A stretch of 64,000 nucleotides of DNA from Desulfobulbaceae bacterium (GTDB lineage Bacteria > Desulfobacterota > Desulfobulbia > Desulfobulbales > Desulfocapsaceae), in the NCBI GenBank assembly GCA_009773475.1, contig WSXV01000004.1, positions 1 through 64,000 of the forward strand. The letters run 5' to 3'. The notes below the pieces were generated by a model that did not search any database, was not told the origin of the DNA, and saw only the letters and a program-made list of their open reading frames with translations. Of the stretch, positions 31,528-40,857 are shown piece after piece. Both the position numbers and the translations under genes were made by a program. How positions within the stretch are numbered: position 1 is the first letter of the stretch; each line of letters opens with the position of its first letter.

Positions 31528-33347
31528 CCCTCAACCTTTTTGGCTTTATCCTCAACGTCTTTGATCATCTCCATCCTGAATGCCTGTAATCTGGCGGCAA
31601 TCCCTTTGTCTTCAAGGGCAAGAATGCGCGCAGCAAGCACTGCTGCATTCTTCGCTCCTGGCTTACCGATAGCCATGGTCGCAACAGGGATTCCAGGGGG
31701 CATCTGCACCGTGGCCAGCAAGGCATCCATGCCGTTCAGAGGCGAGGAATCGAGAGGAACGCCAATAACCGGTAAATCGGTATGGGCGGCAAGGACTCCA
31801 GCTAGATGGGCAGCCATTCCGGCCCCGGCGATAATGATTTTGAGTCCACGTTGATCAGCTGTTTTGGCCCAGCGGACAGCCCGCTCTGGAGTTCTGTGCG
31901 CGGACGCCACTGTCATCTCATAGGGAATCTGCATCTTTTTTAAAAAAGCAGCGGCCTCTTCCATAACCGGTAAGTCAGAGTCACTGCCCATGACGATCCC
32001 CACCAAAGCTGATGTAGATCTGGGGGCTTGCGGTTTACTAGCTCTCCCGTCCGCTTGATATTCCATTTGCTTTTCATGACTTCGCAAGGCCTTCGCTCCA
32101 ATATCATGACGATAATGAGCTCCCGTCCACTGGATATGGTTGACGGCCTTATAAGCCTGCTCAATGGCTTTTTCCAGGGTCTTGCTCACGGCCGTTATCC
32201 CTAAAACCCGACCGCCGGCCGTGACTGTCCGTTCATTTTTGATTGCAGTTCCGGCATGAAAAATCTGAACTCCATCGACTAGAGATGCCGCCGTAAGTCC
32301 CTTGATCACCTTTCCTGTCTCATACTGACCGGGATAACCACCGGAAGACATCACTACACAAACCGTAGGCCGAGGATCAATCTTCATCTCGATGGTATCA
32401 AGTCGGCCATCAATCACGGCCTCGAAGATATCCACCACATCACTTTTCAGGCGCATCAGTAAGGGCTGGGCCTCAGGGTCGCCAAAGCGGCAGTTGAACT
32501 CAAGTACCTTCACATTATCCCCGTCAATCATCAGGCCGGCATAAAGCATTCCTTTGAAAGGGCGTCCTTCTGCTGCCATTCCGTTAATAACCGGCAGCAT
32601 AACCTTATTCATAACAAAATCAGCAATGGCCTCAGTAACAACCGGAGCGGGCGAATAGGCGCCCATCCCACCAGTGTTGGGCCCCTTATCTCCATCAAAA
32701 ACGGCCTTATGATCCTGAGATGTGGGAAGGGGCAGGATGGTTTTTCCATCGGTGAAAGCAATATAGGACGCCTCTTCTCCTTTCAGGCAATCCTCAATCA
32801 CCACCTTGCTTCCAGCATCCCCAAAGGCCTTGTCCTGCATGATCAGGGTGACCGCATCTTTGGCCTCTTTGAGGGTGGTCGCGACAATCACGCCCTTGCC
32901 TGCTGCCAACCCGTCAGCCTTAATAACAAGCGGTACGCCTGCTTGTGTTATGTGTTTTTTCGCCTTTTTTAAATCATCAAAGACCTTGAAAGGGGCCGAT
33001 GGGATATCGTACTTAGCCATAAACTCTTTGGCAAATACCTTGCTTCCTTCTAGGATGGCCGCACTTTTGCGTGGTCCGAAGATCCGTAGTCCCTCTTCTT
33101 CAAAACGGTCAACAATGCCACAGGCCAGTGAAGATTCCGGGCCGACTATGGTTAAGTCGATCTTTTCTTTTTTGGCAAATTGGCACAGTCTTTCGATGTC
33201 AGTTGCTGCGATATCAACACATTCAGCCATCTTTTTAATCCCGGCATTGCCGGGGGCGCAGTAAATCTTTATGACTCTGGGGCTTTGAGATATTTTCCAG
33301 ACCAGCGCATGCTCACGCCCTCCCGAACCAACCACCAATATTTTCAT
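31524..33347 (-). CDS. purD-purE: PurD-PurE fusion: GAR synthetase and N5-CAIR mutase
   Basis: A 607-aa fusion of two purine enzymes. Residues 1-~425 are phosphoribosylamine-glycine ligase: MKILVVGSGGREHALVW, an ATP-grasp core with GLAAGKGVIVA and the EFNCRFGDPEAQ end of the site. A linker of about 20 residues rich in Ala, Pro and Ser follows. Residues ~445-607 are a class I PurE with GSDSDLPVMEEA and ASAHRTPERAVRW. The two steps are not consecutive, so this is not simple channelling. ATG 33347 has a GGGAG site 8-9 nt upstream and gives the canonical PurD start. tsaC overlaps its stop. Confidence 0.94.
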   Translation of the reverse strand: MKILVVGSGGREHALVWKISQSPRVIKIYCAPGNAGIKKMAECVDIAATDIERLCQFAKKEKIDLTIVGPESSLACGIVDRFEEEGLRIFGPRKSAAILEGSKVFAKEFMAKYDIPSAPFKVFDDLKKAKKHITQAGVPLVIKADGLAAGKGVIVATTLKEAKDAVTLIMQDKAFGDAGSKVVIEDCLKGEEASYIAFTDGKTILPLPTSQDHKAVFDGDKGPNTGGMGAYSPAPVVTEAIADFVMNKVMLPVINGMAAEGRPFKGMLYAGLMIDGDNVKVLEFNCRFGDPEAQPLLMRLKSDVVDIFEAVIDGRLDTIEMKIDPRPTVCVVMSSGGYPGQYETGKVIKGLTAASLVDGVQIFHAGTAIKNERTVTAGGRVLGITAVSKTLEKAIEQAYKAVNHIQWTGAHYRHDIGAKALRSHEKQMEYQADGRASKPQAPRSTSALVGIVMGSDSDLPVMEEAAAFLKKMQIPYEMTVASAHRTPERAVRWAKTADQRGLKIIIAGAGMAAHLAGVLAAHTDLPVIGVPLDSSPLNGMDALLATVQMPPGIPVATMAIGKPGAKNAAVLAARILALEDKGIAARLQAFRMEMIKDVEDKAKKVEG

Positions 33348-33502
33348 GCATGGACTCCCGTGAAAAATTAAATTCTGTTTAATTAACCTGTAATGTATCA
33401 ACGTTGGAGACGAAGGAATGCTAAATCATAAATGATATTTTTTATCATAAAAGAATTAGGAAACCTCGCCTCACCATTGACAATTTCGTTGTAATGGATA
33501 AA

Positions 33503-33524
33503 ATTGAATGAATAACCATTCAAT
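33503..33524. promoter_or_regulatory. palindromic operator upstream of the TetR-family gene
   Basis: ATTGAATG and CATTCAAT are perfect 8-nt inverted arms around AATAAC. Operators of this GAATG-N-CATTC type are common for TetR regulators of the FadR/AcrR kind. It lies 52 nt upstream of the regulator start, in the divergent gap with purD-purE, so it probably mediates autorepression and might also affect purD-purE. Confidence 0.65.
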
Positions 33525-33575
33525 ACCGGTCACGTTTTTTCAATCTCTTAATTCTATATCGTTCTAATAAAGTTA

Positions 33576-34175
33576 ATGAAAGCTCAAGATAAGCACATAA
33601 AAATAATCAATGCGGCCACAAAAGTTTTTGCAAAGAAAGGATTCTTTAACGCAAGAATATCCGATATTGCCAAAGAAGCCAAGGTTGCTGATGGGACTAT
33701 TTACCTTTACTTCAACAATAAGTTTGACATCCTGATATCTGTCTTTGAAGAAGAAATCAGCAATCTGATCGAACAGGTAAACAAATCACTGCTTCTTGAG
33801 CCAGATCCTAGGAATCAGCTGAGAATTTTTGCCACTAAACATCTGACGATGATGAAAAAGAATAAAAACCTGGCAGAAGTGATTCAGATCGAACTGAGGC
33901 AGAGTACTAAGCTCATAAAAGATTACAGAAACAACAAGTTCAGTGAATATATTGATATCATTTCTACAATTATTAAAAACGGCCAGGCACAGAATATCTA
34001 TCGTACGGACATCAAACCAGGCATTGCCAAGCGTGCTTTTTTTGGAGCCCTAGATGAGATCTCACGAGTCTGGAGTCTTTCGCTGGAGACGGAATACACC
34101 GTTGAGGAGACGATCAATCAGATTATGGATATTTTTCTTATTGGAGTTCTGGTTCCAACTGCGCGGACTGAGTAA
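33576..34175 (+). CDS. TetR/AcrR-family transcriptional regulator
   Basis: The 199-aa product has a TetR helix-turn-helix at residues about 10-56 (INAATKVFAKKGFFNARISD, then DGTIYLYFNNKFDIL) and a helical ligand-binding C-terminal half. The C-terminal layout is like the FadR-type repressors of fatty acid degradation genes, but the ligand is not certain. A perfect palindrome at 33503-33524 is its likely own operator. The last 38 nt overlap the 3' end of the convergent capD-like gene. No fatty-acid gene is adjacent. Confidence 0.85.
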   Translation: MKAQDKHIKIINAATKVFAKKGFFNARISDIAKEAKVADGTIYLYFNNKFDILISVFEEEISNLIEQVNKSLLLEPDPRNQLRIFATKHLTMMKKNKNLAEVIQIELRQSTKLIKDYRNNKFSEYIDIISTIIKNGQAQNIYRTDIKPGIAKRAFFGALDEISRVWSLSLETEYTVEETINQIMDIFLIGVLVPTARTE

Positions 34176-36081
34176 CTAAGTCAGGACTGGAAGCCTTGTA
34201 CTCAGGAACAAGGCCGTGCATAATCGTCAGAATCTTTTCATCATCTCGCATGAGAGCAACACGCTGCAGTTCAATCAACTGATTCTCAAGCCACCCCCAC
34301 TCCACATCCCGACTCCTGGCCAGAAGCAATTTCACATGGCTGGTCTTTTGTAAAGCCTCACTTTTGTGCAATAATTCCTCAAATAACTTTTCTCCAGGCC
34401 GCAATCCGCTGTAAATAATCTTTATATCTTTCTCCACCTTGTAACCGGAAAGCTCAATCATCTGCCGTGCCAGGTCATCAATCCGTACCGGTTCCCCCAT
34501 GTCGAGCACAAAAATCTCGCCACCTTGACCCATGGCGCCAGCCTGGAGAATCAGACTGACTGACTCAGGGATAGTCATGAAATAACGGGTAATCTCCTTA
34601 TGGGTCACGGTAACCGGTCCACCATCTGCAATCTGCTTTTGAAACAGGGGGATCACCGAGCCTGATGACCCCAGGACATTGCCAAATCTGGTAGTTATAT
34701 ATTTCGTCTTGGAGCGATTATTCAGATTCTGGCAATAAATTTCGGCAATCCGCTTCGTGGTGCCCATCACATTGGCAGGATTAACGGCCTTATCCGTTGA
34801 AATCATAACAAAACGACTGGTGCCGAATCGATCGGCAGCGTCTGCGACAACCTTGGTGCCAAAGACATTATTGCAAACCCCTTCTGCAGGATTCGCTTCG
34901 AGCATTGGAACATGTTTGTAGGCCGCTGCGTGATAGACCACATTTGGCTTATAGGTAGTGAAAAGCCAATGTACCCGTTCAGCATTTTTCACATCACCAA
35001 GAACGGCTGCAAACTGAAGGTCGGGAAATTTGTGCCGCAGTTCAAACTCAATGGCGTAAAGGTTAAACTCGCCGTGTTCAAAAATGATGAGTTGAGCCGG
35101 ATTCTGAGCCGCAATTTGACGACATAACTCGGAACCGATGGAACCACCACCACCGGTAACCAGCACCACTTTGCCAGCAAGATATCCGGTGATGGCATCA
35201 TGATCGAGTTCCACCACCTCTCTCCCCAACAGATCTTCAACCGTGACTGATCGTAATTTTTCGACATCAACTTGACGCCCGGCCATTTCAAAGACGGAAG
35301 GAAGAGTCTGACACCGTACCCCGATCCGATTGCACTCCAAAACCAGTCGTTGTAACAGGGATTTATGCGCGGAAGGAATGGCGAGAAGAACAAGCTCAAT
35401 AGACAATTCCCTGATACATTTTTCTAACTGATCAGTCCCTCCACGTACTGGAATACCATGGATCTCACGATTAACCATAGCAGTATTGTCATCAAGAAGG
35501 GCAAGTGGGTGATAGGCATCTCGGTGCAGCAGATCCCTGACCAGCATTTCCCCTGCCCTGCCCGCCCCTATAATCAACGTACGTTTTCCCTCTTGAGAAG
35601 ATAACCCAAGACGATGATCTTTATACCATCGGTATGCAATACGGGAGGCAGACAGACCGGCAACAAGCAACAAGGGATACAACAGGAGTACAGAACGGGG
35701 TATTCCCTGCAGACGGTTCAATAAGAAGGATATTGCTACAATCGCAAGACTGCCAAACCCGGCTACCTTGAAGATTCGAACCAGGTCAGGAATAGACGCA
35801 AACCGCCAGACACCGCGATAGAGACCTGAGTACCAGAAAAATACACCCTGCACAGGTATTGCAATAAGAATTAAATCATACAGAGAACGTTGAAATTCCG
35901 GGGGGATAGGGCCAAGGTTAAAACGCATCCAGTATGCCAGAATAAATGCCAGCGGCACACATAGCAAATCATGCAGAAGAGCTGACCAGCGGTTTAAAAG
36001 GATAAATTTAAAAAATTTCTTTGTCATAAAGTTAGCGGAAATATCCTTTTGCCATTCTGTCTGGCTAAAAATCGGAAACAA
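34138..36081 (-). CDS. CapD/WbpM-type UDP-sugar 4,6-dehydratase, membrane-bound
   Basis: A 647-aa protein. Four to five N-terminal membrane segments (about 25-140) precede a nucleotide-binding region (GAGRAGEMLVRDL near 170) and a C-terminal SDR domain (about 300-600) with VLVTGGGGSIGSELCRQI and the inverting-dehydratase active site TDKAVNPANVMGTTKR, where Met replaces the usual Tyr. WbpM-like enzymes make UDP-4-keto-6-deoxy-GlcNAc for QuiNAc or FucNAc. The gene ends the polysaccharide cluster, after the WecA-like gene. The start is probably TTG 36081, with ATG 36027 as an alternative; neither has a good ribosome-binding site. Confidence 0.9.
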   Translation of the reverse strand: MFPIFSQTEWQKDISANFMTKKFFKFILLNRWSALLHDLLCVPLAFILAYWMRFNLGPIPPEFQRSLYDLILIAIPVQGVFFWYSGLYRGVWRFASIPDLVRIFKVAGFGSLAIVAISFLLNRLQGIPRSVLLLYPLLLVAGLSASRIAYRWYKDHRLGLSSQEGKRTLIIGAGRAGEMLVRDLLHRDAYHPLALLDDNTAMVNREIHGIPVRGGTDQLEKCIRELSIELVLLAIPSAHKSLLQRLVLECNRIGVRCQTLPSVFEMAGRQVDVEKLRSVTVEDLLGREVVELDHDAITGYLAGKVVLVTGGGGSIGSELCRQIAAQNPAQLIIFEHGEFNLYAIEFELRHKFPDLQFAAVLGDVKNAERVHWLFTTYKPNVVYHAAAYKHVPMLEANPAEGVCNNVFGTKVVADAADRFGTSRFVMISTDKAVNPANVMGTTKRIAEIYCQNLNNRSKTKYITTRFGNVLGSSGSVIPLFQKQIADGGPVTVTHKEITRYFMTIPESVSLILQAGAMGQGGEIFVLDMGEPVRIDDLARQMIELSGYKVEKDIKIIYSGLRPGEKLFEELLHKSEALQKTSHVKLLLARSRDVEWGWLENQLIELQRVALMRDDEKILTIMHGLVPEYKASSPDLVTQSAQLEPELQ

Positions 36082-36086
36082 GCTTT

Positions 36087-37142
36087 CTATTCATTGATTG
36101 TTCCAGCCCCGACCATCACACTTGCAAGGACTAAAGGCATATATGATACAATGGTACATAATAGACCATAGCTAGGCCAGGAAATAGAAATAAATGCACA
36201 TGGCAAAAGCCAGAGCACATTAACAGCCAGAACGGCTAATGTCACTTTTTTATGGGAATGCAGGCGTCGTGCAAGAATCTGATAGGTATGACTGCGATGG
36301 GCCTCATAGAATTTTTCTCCCTGACAGACACGCGTTATCAAGGTAACAGTGGAATCCACCACAAAGACGCCAAGAAGTATGAACCATGCCCAAAGAGTCA
36401 TCCTGGTTGCTTGTGCAGTAAATAAAGCAATCGTTCCAAAAAAAAATCCGAGAAATCCGCTGCATGCATCTCCCATGAATATCTTGGCGGGTGGCCAGTT
36501 CAACATGAGAAAGCCAAGAACGGAGGCGCCAAGAAGCAGGAGCAGGATAAAATAGCTTCCCATTTCCCCTGAGTAATAAAGAAGAAAGCCTGCCCCTAAG
36601 GCAACAGATACTGCTTCGGCACCGGCAAGCCCGTCGATGCCATCCATAAAATTGTAAAGATTTATAAACCACACAACCCCTACGGCAAGGAGTACCAGCA
36701 TGACAGCGGAAAAGCTCCCATTTCCTAAGTGCACCAGTGTATTACTACCGTATGGTAGAAAGTTCAACGCAAGCAGTGCACATCCAAAATGAACAATGAT
36801 TCGTCTGGTGGCGGTAAGATGAAAAAGATCATCCAGAAGACCAATTATGGCAATACCAAGGCCGCAGCCACCCAAGGCAACTATATGAGAAATCGCGATT
36901 TTACCTGCAAACAGGAGATATGCCCCACCCAGGTAGCAGGCAAGGAGAATGGCAAGCCCGCCTCCTCGCGGTGTGGGCTGACTGTGTGAGCTGCGCAAAT
37001 TAGGGATATCGAGAAGACTGTGCCGAAGAGCAATTCTTCTCATATAGCAGGTCAGGCCCCAGGAAGAAAGGAAGATGAAGAAAAAAAAGAAAAATAAAGG
37101 TATTGCCGCGGCAACATTTCGATAATACAACATATTTTTCAC
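36087..37142 (-). CDS. WecA/WbpL-type sugar-1-phosphate transferase (GT4-MraY superfamily)
   Basis: A 351-aa integral membrane enzyme with about ten segments. The catalytic loops are present: PTPRGGG, GLLDD (Asp-Asp), NLYNFMDGIDG, MGDACSGFLG and the HRSH histidines. These enzymes transfer an N-acetylhexosamine-1-phosphate to undecaprenyl phosphate and so start O-antigen or similar repeat units. WbpL uses UDP-FucNAc or QuiNAc, WecA uses UDP-GlcNAc; the CapD-like partner 5 nt downstream favours the WbpL type (inference). Confidence 0.9.
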   Translation of the reverse strand: MKNMLYYRNVAAAIPLFFFFFFIFLSSWGLTCYMRRIALRHSLLDIPNLRSSHSQPTPRGGGLAILLACYLGGAYLLFAGKIAISHIVALGGCGLGIAIIGLLDDLFHLTATRRIIVHFGCALLALNFLPYGSNTLVHLGNGSFSAVMLVLLAVGVVWFINLYNFMDGIDGLAGAEAVSVALGAGFLLYYSGEMGSYFILLLLLGASVLGFLMLNWPPAKIFMGDACSGFLGFFFGTIALFTAQATRMTLWAWFILLGVFVVDSTVTLITRVCQGEKFYEAHRSHTYQILARRLHSHKKVTLAVLAVNVLWLLPCAFISISWPSYGLLCTIVSYMPLVLASVMVGAGTINE

Positions 37143-37232
37143 GTAATCTTAGTTGCTTTTTTGCCATTGAATACCTCTGGCGGTGATCTAACCAACTCTT
37201 GAGAAAGTGTCTATTATATTCATGCAATTTCA

Positions 37233-38447
37233 CTAGTTACGGATACGTTCTAACTCTCTCATCCACCCATTAAGCCTGTCAAGCAAAACATCGCGGCTAA
37301 AGTTTTTTTCACAGTACTCTTGTCCTCGCTTACCCATTGATTCCCGTTCTTCCTTCGACATTCGGTACATGCTCAGGATCGCATTGGACAATTGTTCAAC
37401 ATCTTCTGATGGAACCGATAAGCCTGAACCGGACTCAGTAATCAGCCGCCCACCTTCACCATCAAGTGCAGCCACAATCGGCCTTCCACAGGCCATGTAT
37501 GACTGTATCTTTCCAGGTACTGTCAAAGCGAATAACGGGTCACGTTTCAATGTAACAAGCAAAACATCTGCCTGTGCAAAAAAAACGGGCATCATATCTG
37601 CCGGATAACGCCCTTTCAAATGGAATGATGCAGATAGTTTGCGCAGCTCTATTTGTTTTGTTAACCAGTCTAAACGACGACCATCTCCTAGAATAATCCA
37701 TTGAATATCTTTACATCCCTTTAAGTTAACGGCCACAGACAGTATTGTATCAAAATCTTGCGCGACACCAATATTACCAGCAAAGACAATGCGGAAGCCT
37801 TCAGGAAGAGATTTAGTAATAGTGGCGGTGCCAATATACTCGGGCTCTTGCCAGTTAGGAAAATAAGAAATGTGTCCTGAGCCTTCATCAAGTTTTTTTG
37901 CAACGCTCGGAATAAATCCTTTTGAAGAAACTACAATTTTGTCGCAGCCTCTATAAATAAAACGAACCAACACATCTACCATTTTTAAAATAAATGGTGA
38001 TTTGATGGCTCCAGTTGCTGACAGACTTTCAGGCCACAAGTCGAGTATCCAAAAGATGATCGGTATCCGTTTAATTTTTTTCAAGAGCAGAGCTGGCAGT
38101 CCAACAGTTACCGGAGAAAGTTGGCAAACAAAAATCAAATCAAATTGACCTCTACATAAAAAAGGGCCTAAAAGGCAGGCCATTAGAGCAAAAGAAATAT
38201 AATTTGCAATTAACCGTGAACTTCTACCGTTACCACGTGATACTAGCGGCACCCGGATTATTTCAACCCCCTTATATTCTTCTCGCCGAATAAAAAAACC
38301 ATAGCCAGGAAAAAGCTTACCTTCAGGATAGTTAGGCATGCCAGTAAGTACTGTCACCTTATATCCTCGTTCAATAAGCCCAGTAGCAAGGTCGTTGATA
38401 CGAAAATTTTCTGGCCAGAAATATTGGGAAACAATCAGAACTTTCAT
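37233..38447 (-). CDS. GT4 glycosyltransferase, WbuB-like (L-FucNAc transferase)
   Basis: A 404-aa GT-B enzyme with the N-terminal acceptor domain opening MKVLIVSQYFWPENFRIND and the donor-binding C-terminal domain with VFAGNIGVAQDFDT, a YMACGRPIVAALDGEGG block and SGSGLSVPSED. WbuB-type enzymes transfer L-FucNAc in E. coli O26-like antigens. The ATG directly abuts the fnlC stop, and the UDP-L-FucNAc genes lie just upstream, so the assignment is supported by both sequence and context. Confidence 0.8.
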   Translation of the reverse strand: MKVLIVSQYFWPENFRINDLATGLIERGYKVTVLTGMPNYPEGKLFPGYGFFIRREEYKGVEIIRVPLVSRGNGRSSRLIANYISFALMACLLGPFLCRGQFDLIFVCQLSPVTVGLPALLLKKIKRIPIIFWILDLWPESLSATGAIKSPFILKMVDVLVRFIYRGCDKIVVSSKGFIPSVAKKLDEGSGHISYFPNWQEPEYIGTATITKSLPEGFRIVFAGNIGVAQDFDTILSVAVNLKGCKDIQWIILGDGRRLDWLTKQIELRKLSASFHLKGRYPADMMPVFFAQADVLLVTLKRDPLFALTVPGKIQSYMACGRPIVAALDGEGGRLITESGSGLSVPSEDVEQLSNAILSMYRMSKEERESMGKRGQEYCEKNFSRDVLLDRLNGWMRELERIRN

Positions 38448-39581
38448 TTATACTTGCTTCTTCCACACTACACGATTCACGTAGTCGGTATAGCTAAGTA
38501 TAATGCGTAACACCTTGTCTGATACGTTCGGCATAGAATAGTCATTAACCTGCAGCAGAGTGCGGTCGGTTCCCCTCTTTTGATCAGCCAGGATCGCTAA
38601 ACCTTGAAGGACCCTATCCCGATCCAGTCCAGTCATCATGACACTGGCTTCTTCCATCCCCTCAGGACGTTCATGTGCTTCTCGCAGATTAAGAGCCGGG
38701 AAGTTAAGAATGGATGATTCCTCATTGAGGGTACCACTATCGGAAAGAACAGCTCGTGCGTTCATTTGCAAATGAACATAATCGGTTAACCCGAGGGGCT
38801 TCATCAATTCGACATTATTGTGAAAACATACTCCTAGACTTTCAACCCGTTTGCGAGTGCGAGGATGAGTCGAAACAACTACCCGTTTGTCAAAGGTTTC
38901 TGCCAGGTAATTCAGGATTGCAACCAGCTTACGGAAATTGATTTCGGAATCCACATTCTCTTCGCGGTGAGCACTTACTAAAAAATAGTCAAAATGACCA
39001 AGCCCCAATACATTAAGGATAGTGGAATTTGCAATTTTTGATTGATAATGGTTCAACACCTCAAACATAGGCGAACCGGTCTTGATGACCCGATCAGGTG
39101 GCAACCCCTCACGCAGCAAGTATTCACGGGCAATGTCACTGTATGTTAGATTAATATCGCTGATATGATCAACAATCTTCCGGTTGGTTTCTTCTGGTAC
39201 CCGCTGATCAAAGCAACGATTACCAGCTTCCATATGAAAGATAGGAATCTTGCGTCGCTTAGCCGGAATTGCCGCCAGGCAGCTATTGGTGTCACCAAGC
39301 ACCAAAATTGCATCCGGCTGAATTTCAGCTAGTAGCGGGTCTATCTTGATAATCATCTTCCCAATCGTCTCAGCGGCAGTGGAACCAGCAGCTCCCAAAA
39401 AATAATCCGGCGTACGGATATCCAGATCATTGAAAAATATTTCGTTCAGTTCGAAATCATAATTTTGACCAGTATGGACGAGAATGTGTTCCATATACTG
39501 GTCAAGCTTAGGGAGTACACGAGAGAGACGGATAATCTCCGGACGGGTACCCACTACAGTCAGAACTTTCATCTTTTTCAA
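38448..39581 (-). CDS. fnlC: UDP-sugar 2-epimerase, FnlC/WbjD/CapG type
   Basis: A 377-aa non-hydrolysing 2-epimerase of the WecB fold, with [57 protein letters not shown] and [13 protein letters not shown]. In the FucNAc pathway it performs the last step to UDP-L-FucNAc. It lies 2 nt after fnlB. The context distinguishes it from a WecB that would make UDP-ManNAc. ATG 39572, three codons in, is an alternative start. Confidence 0.88.
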   Translation of the reverse strand: MKKMKVLTVVGTRPEIIRLSRVLPKLDQYMEHILVHTGQNYDFELNEIFFNDLDIRTPDYFLGAAGSTAAETIGKMIIKIDPLLAEIQPDAILVLGDTNSCLAAIPAKRRKIPIFHMEAGNRCFDQRVPEETNRKIVDHISDINLTYSDIAREYLLREGLPPDRVIKTGSPMFEVLNHYQSKIANSTILNVLGLGHFDYFLVSAHREENVDSEINFRKLVAILNYLAETFDKRVVVSTHPRTRKRVESLGVCFHNNVELMKPLGLTDYVHLQMNARAVLSDSGTLNEESSILNFPALNLREAHERPEGMEEASVMMTGLDRDRVLQGLAILADQKRGTDRTLLQVNDYSMPNVSDKVLRIILSYTDYVNRVVWKKQV

Positions 39582-39583
39582 AA

Positions 39584-40702
39584 TTAACTCTCCACTTGTT
39601 CAAAAAAAGTATCCGGTCTTTCAGGATCAAACACCTCATTGCACCACATCACTGTTACCAGGTTTGTTGCACCCGTATTGGAGATGTTATGGGTATAACC
39701 TGTAGGGATATCAACAACTTCAAGCCTTTCACCGGAAACAGGATATTCAATAACATCCGTGGAGCCAATTTTTCTGAAACGGATCACCCCATTGCCGCTG
39801 ACCACCAAAAATTTCTCATTTTTAGTATTGTGCCAGTGGTTTCCTTTGGTGATACCGGGTTTTGAAATATTAACCGATACCTGTCCCCGATCAATAGTTT
39901 TGATGAACTCGGTAAAAGAACCTCGCTCGTCAGCGTTCATTTTTAATGGATAACTGAACTGGTCTGCGGGTAGATAACTCAAATATGTACTGTAGAGTTT
40001 TTTTACGAAAGGATTTGACATATCCGGTATGTTTCTGGAAAAACGACTTTCCTTAAAGGATCGAATCCGTTCAACTATATCACCTAGCTTTTCTGTATGC
40101 ACTGGCTGAACCTGACAAAAAATGCCATCCATATTTGTAATGCCGTCAAGAAGAGCGACAAACGAATTGACCACATCATCAATATAGACCAGAGTCATCA
40201 CCACCTCAGGATCGTTAACCTTAATCGGGAGATCATGGGCTATATTGTGGCAAAATGTTGCTACTCCTGAATTGTAATTGGGTCGGCACCACTTTCCAAA
40301 AACATTGGGAAAACGAAAAACATATACTTGAGCACCGCTTGTCCGTCCATACTCAAAAACTGAATCCTCTGCTCTACACTTGCTGGTGCCGTAAGGATTA
40401 TCCTGTAATGCCTGGATGGAGGACGAAAGTGCAATGGGCACCTGCCTGCTTCCAGCTGCGAGGTAGCTACAAATCTGCTCCGTAAGACCGACATTACCAG
40501 TTTCAAACTCCTCAAGCTTCAGTGGCCGGTTAACGCCGGCTAAATGAAATACGAAATCTGCCTGCTCAAGCAGACTAGGCAGATTTGCGGGATCGTCCTG
40601 CGAGTTGAAACAGAGCACGCGAAAATCCTCACGGCATTGCAAGGTTACGAATAGATTCTTACCTATGAACCCTCGACAACCAGTTATCAGAATTGTTTTC
40701 AT
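39584..40702 (-). CDS. fnlB: bifunctional reductase FnlB/WbjC/CapF with C-terminal cupin
   Basis: The 372-aa product has an N-terminal SDR domain ([17 protein letters not shown]; Tyr-Lys pair in YGTSKCRAE) and a C-terminal cupin (about 265-370) with the metal-site segment [12 protein letters not shown]. CapF-type enzymes epimerise at C3 with the cupin and reduce C4 with the SDR part on the way to UDP-L-FucNAc. ATG 40702 gives the normal N-terminus. A 155-nt gap with a small hairpin (40723-40740) separates it from fnlA. Confidence 0.9.
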   Translation of the reverse strand: MKTILITGCRGFIGKNLFVTLQCREDFRVLCFNSQDDPANLPSLLEQADFVFHLAGVNRPLKLEEFETGNVGLTEQICSYLAAGSRQVPIALSSSIQALQDNPYGTSKCRAEDSVFEYGRTSGAQVYVFRFPNVFGKWCRPNYNSGVATFCHNIAHDLPIKVNDPEVVMTLVYIDDVVNSFVALLDGITNMDGIFCQVQPVHTEKLGDIVERIRSFKESRFSRNIPDMSNPFVKKLYSTYLSYLPADQFSYPLKMNADERGSFTEFIKTIDRGQVSVNISKPGITKGNHWHNTKNEKFLVVSGNGVIRFRKIGSTDVIEYPVSGERLEVVDIPTGYTHNISNTGATNLVTVMWCNEVFDPERPDTFFEQVES

Positions 40703-40857
40703 GTCCAAAACCTTTTTTGCTACATCCTTTCACAAGGATGCCGACTTTCTCAGTAAATCCCAGTTCATTTTATTTACTTTTATACTTATAAAGTATAATT
40801 TTATTCGTTTGTATTTGCGTACATTCGTGGCTAGCATCTAAAATTTAGATATCATGT

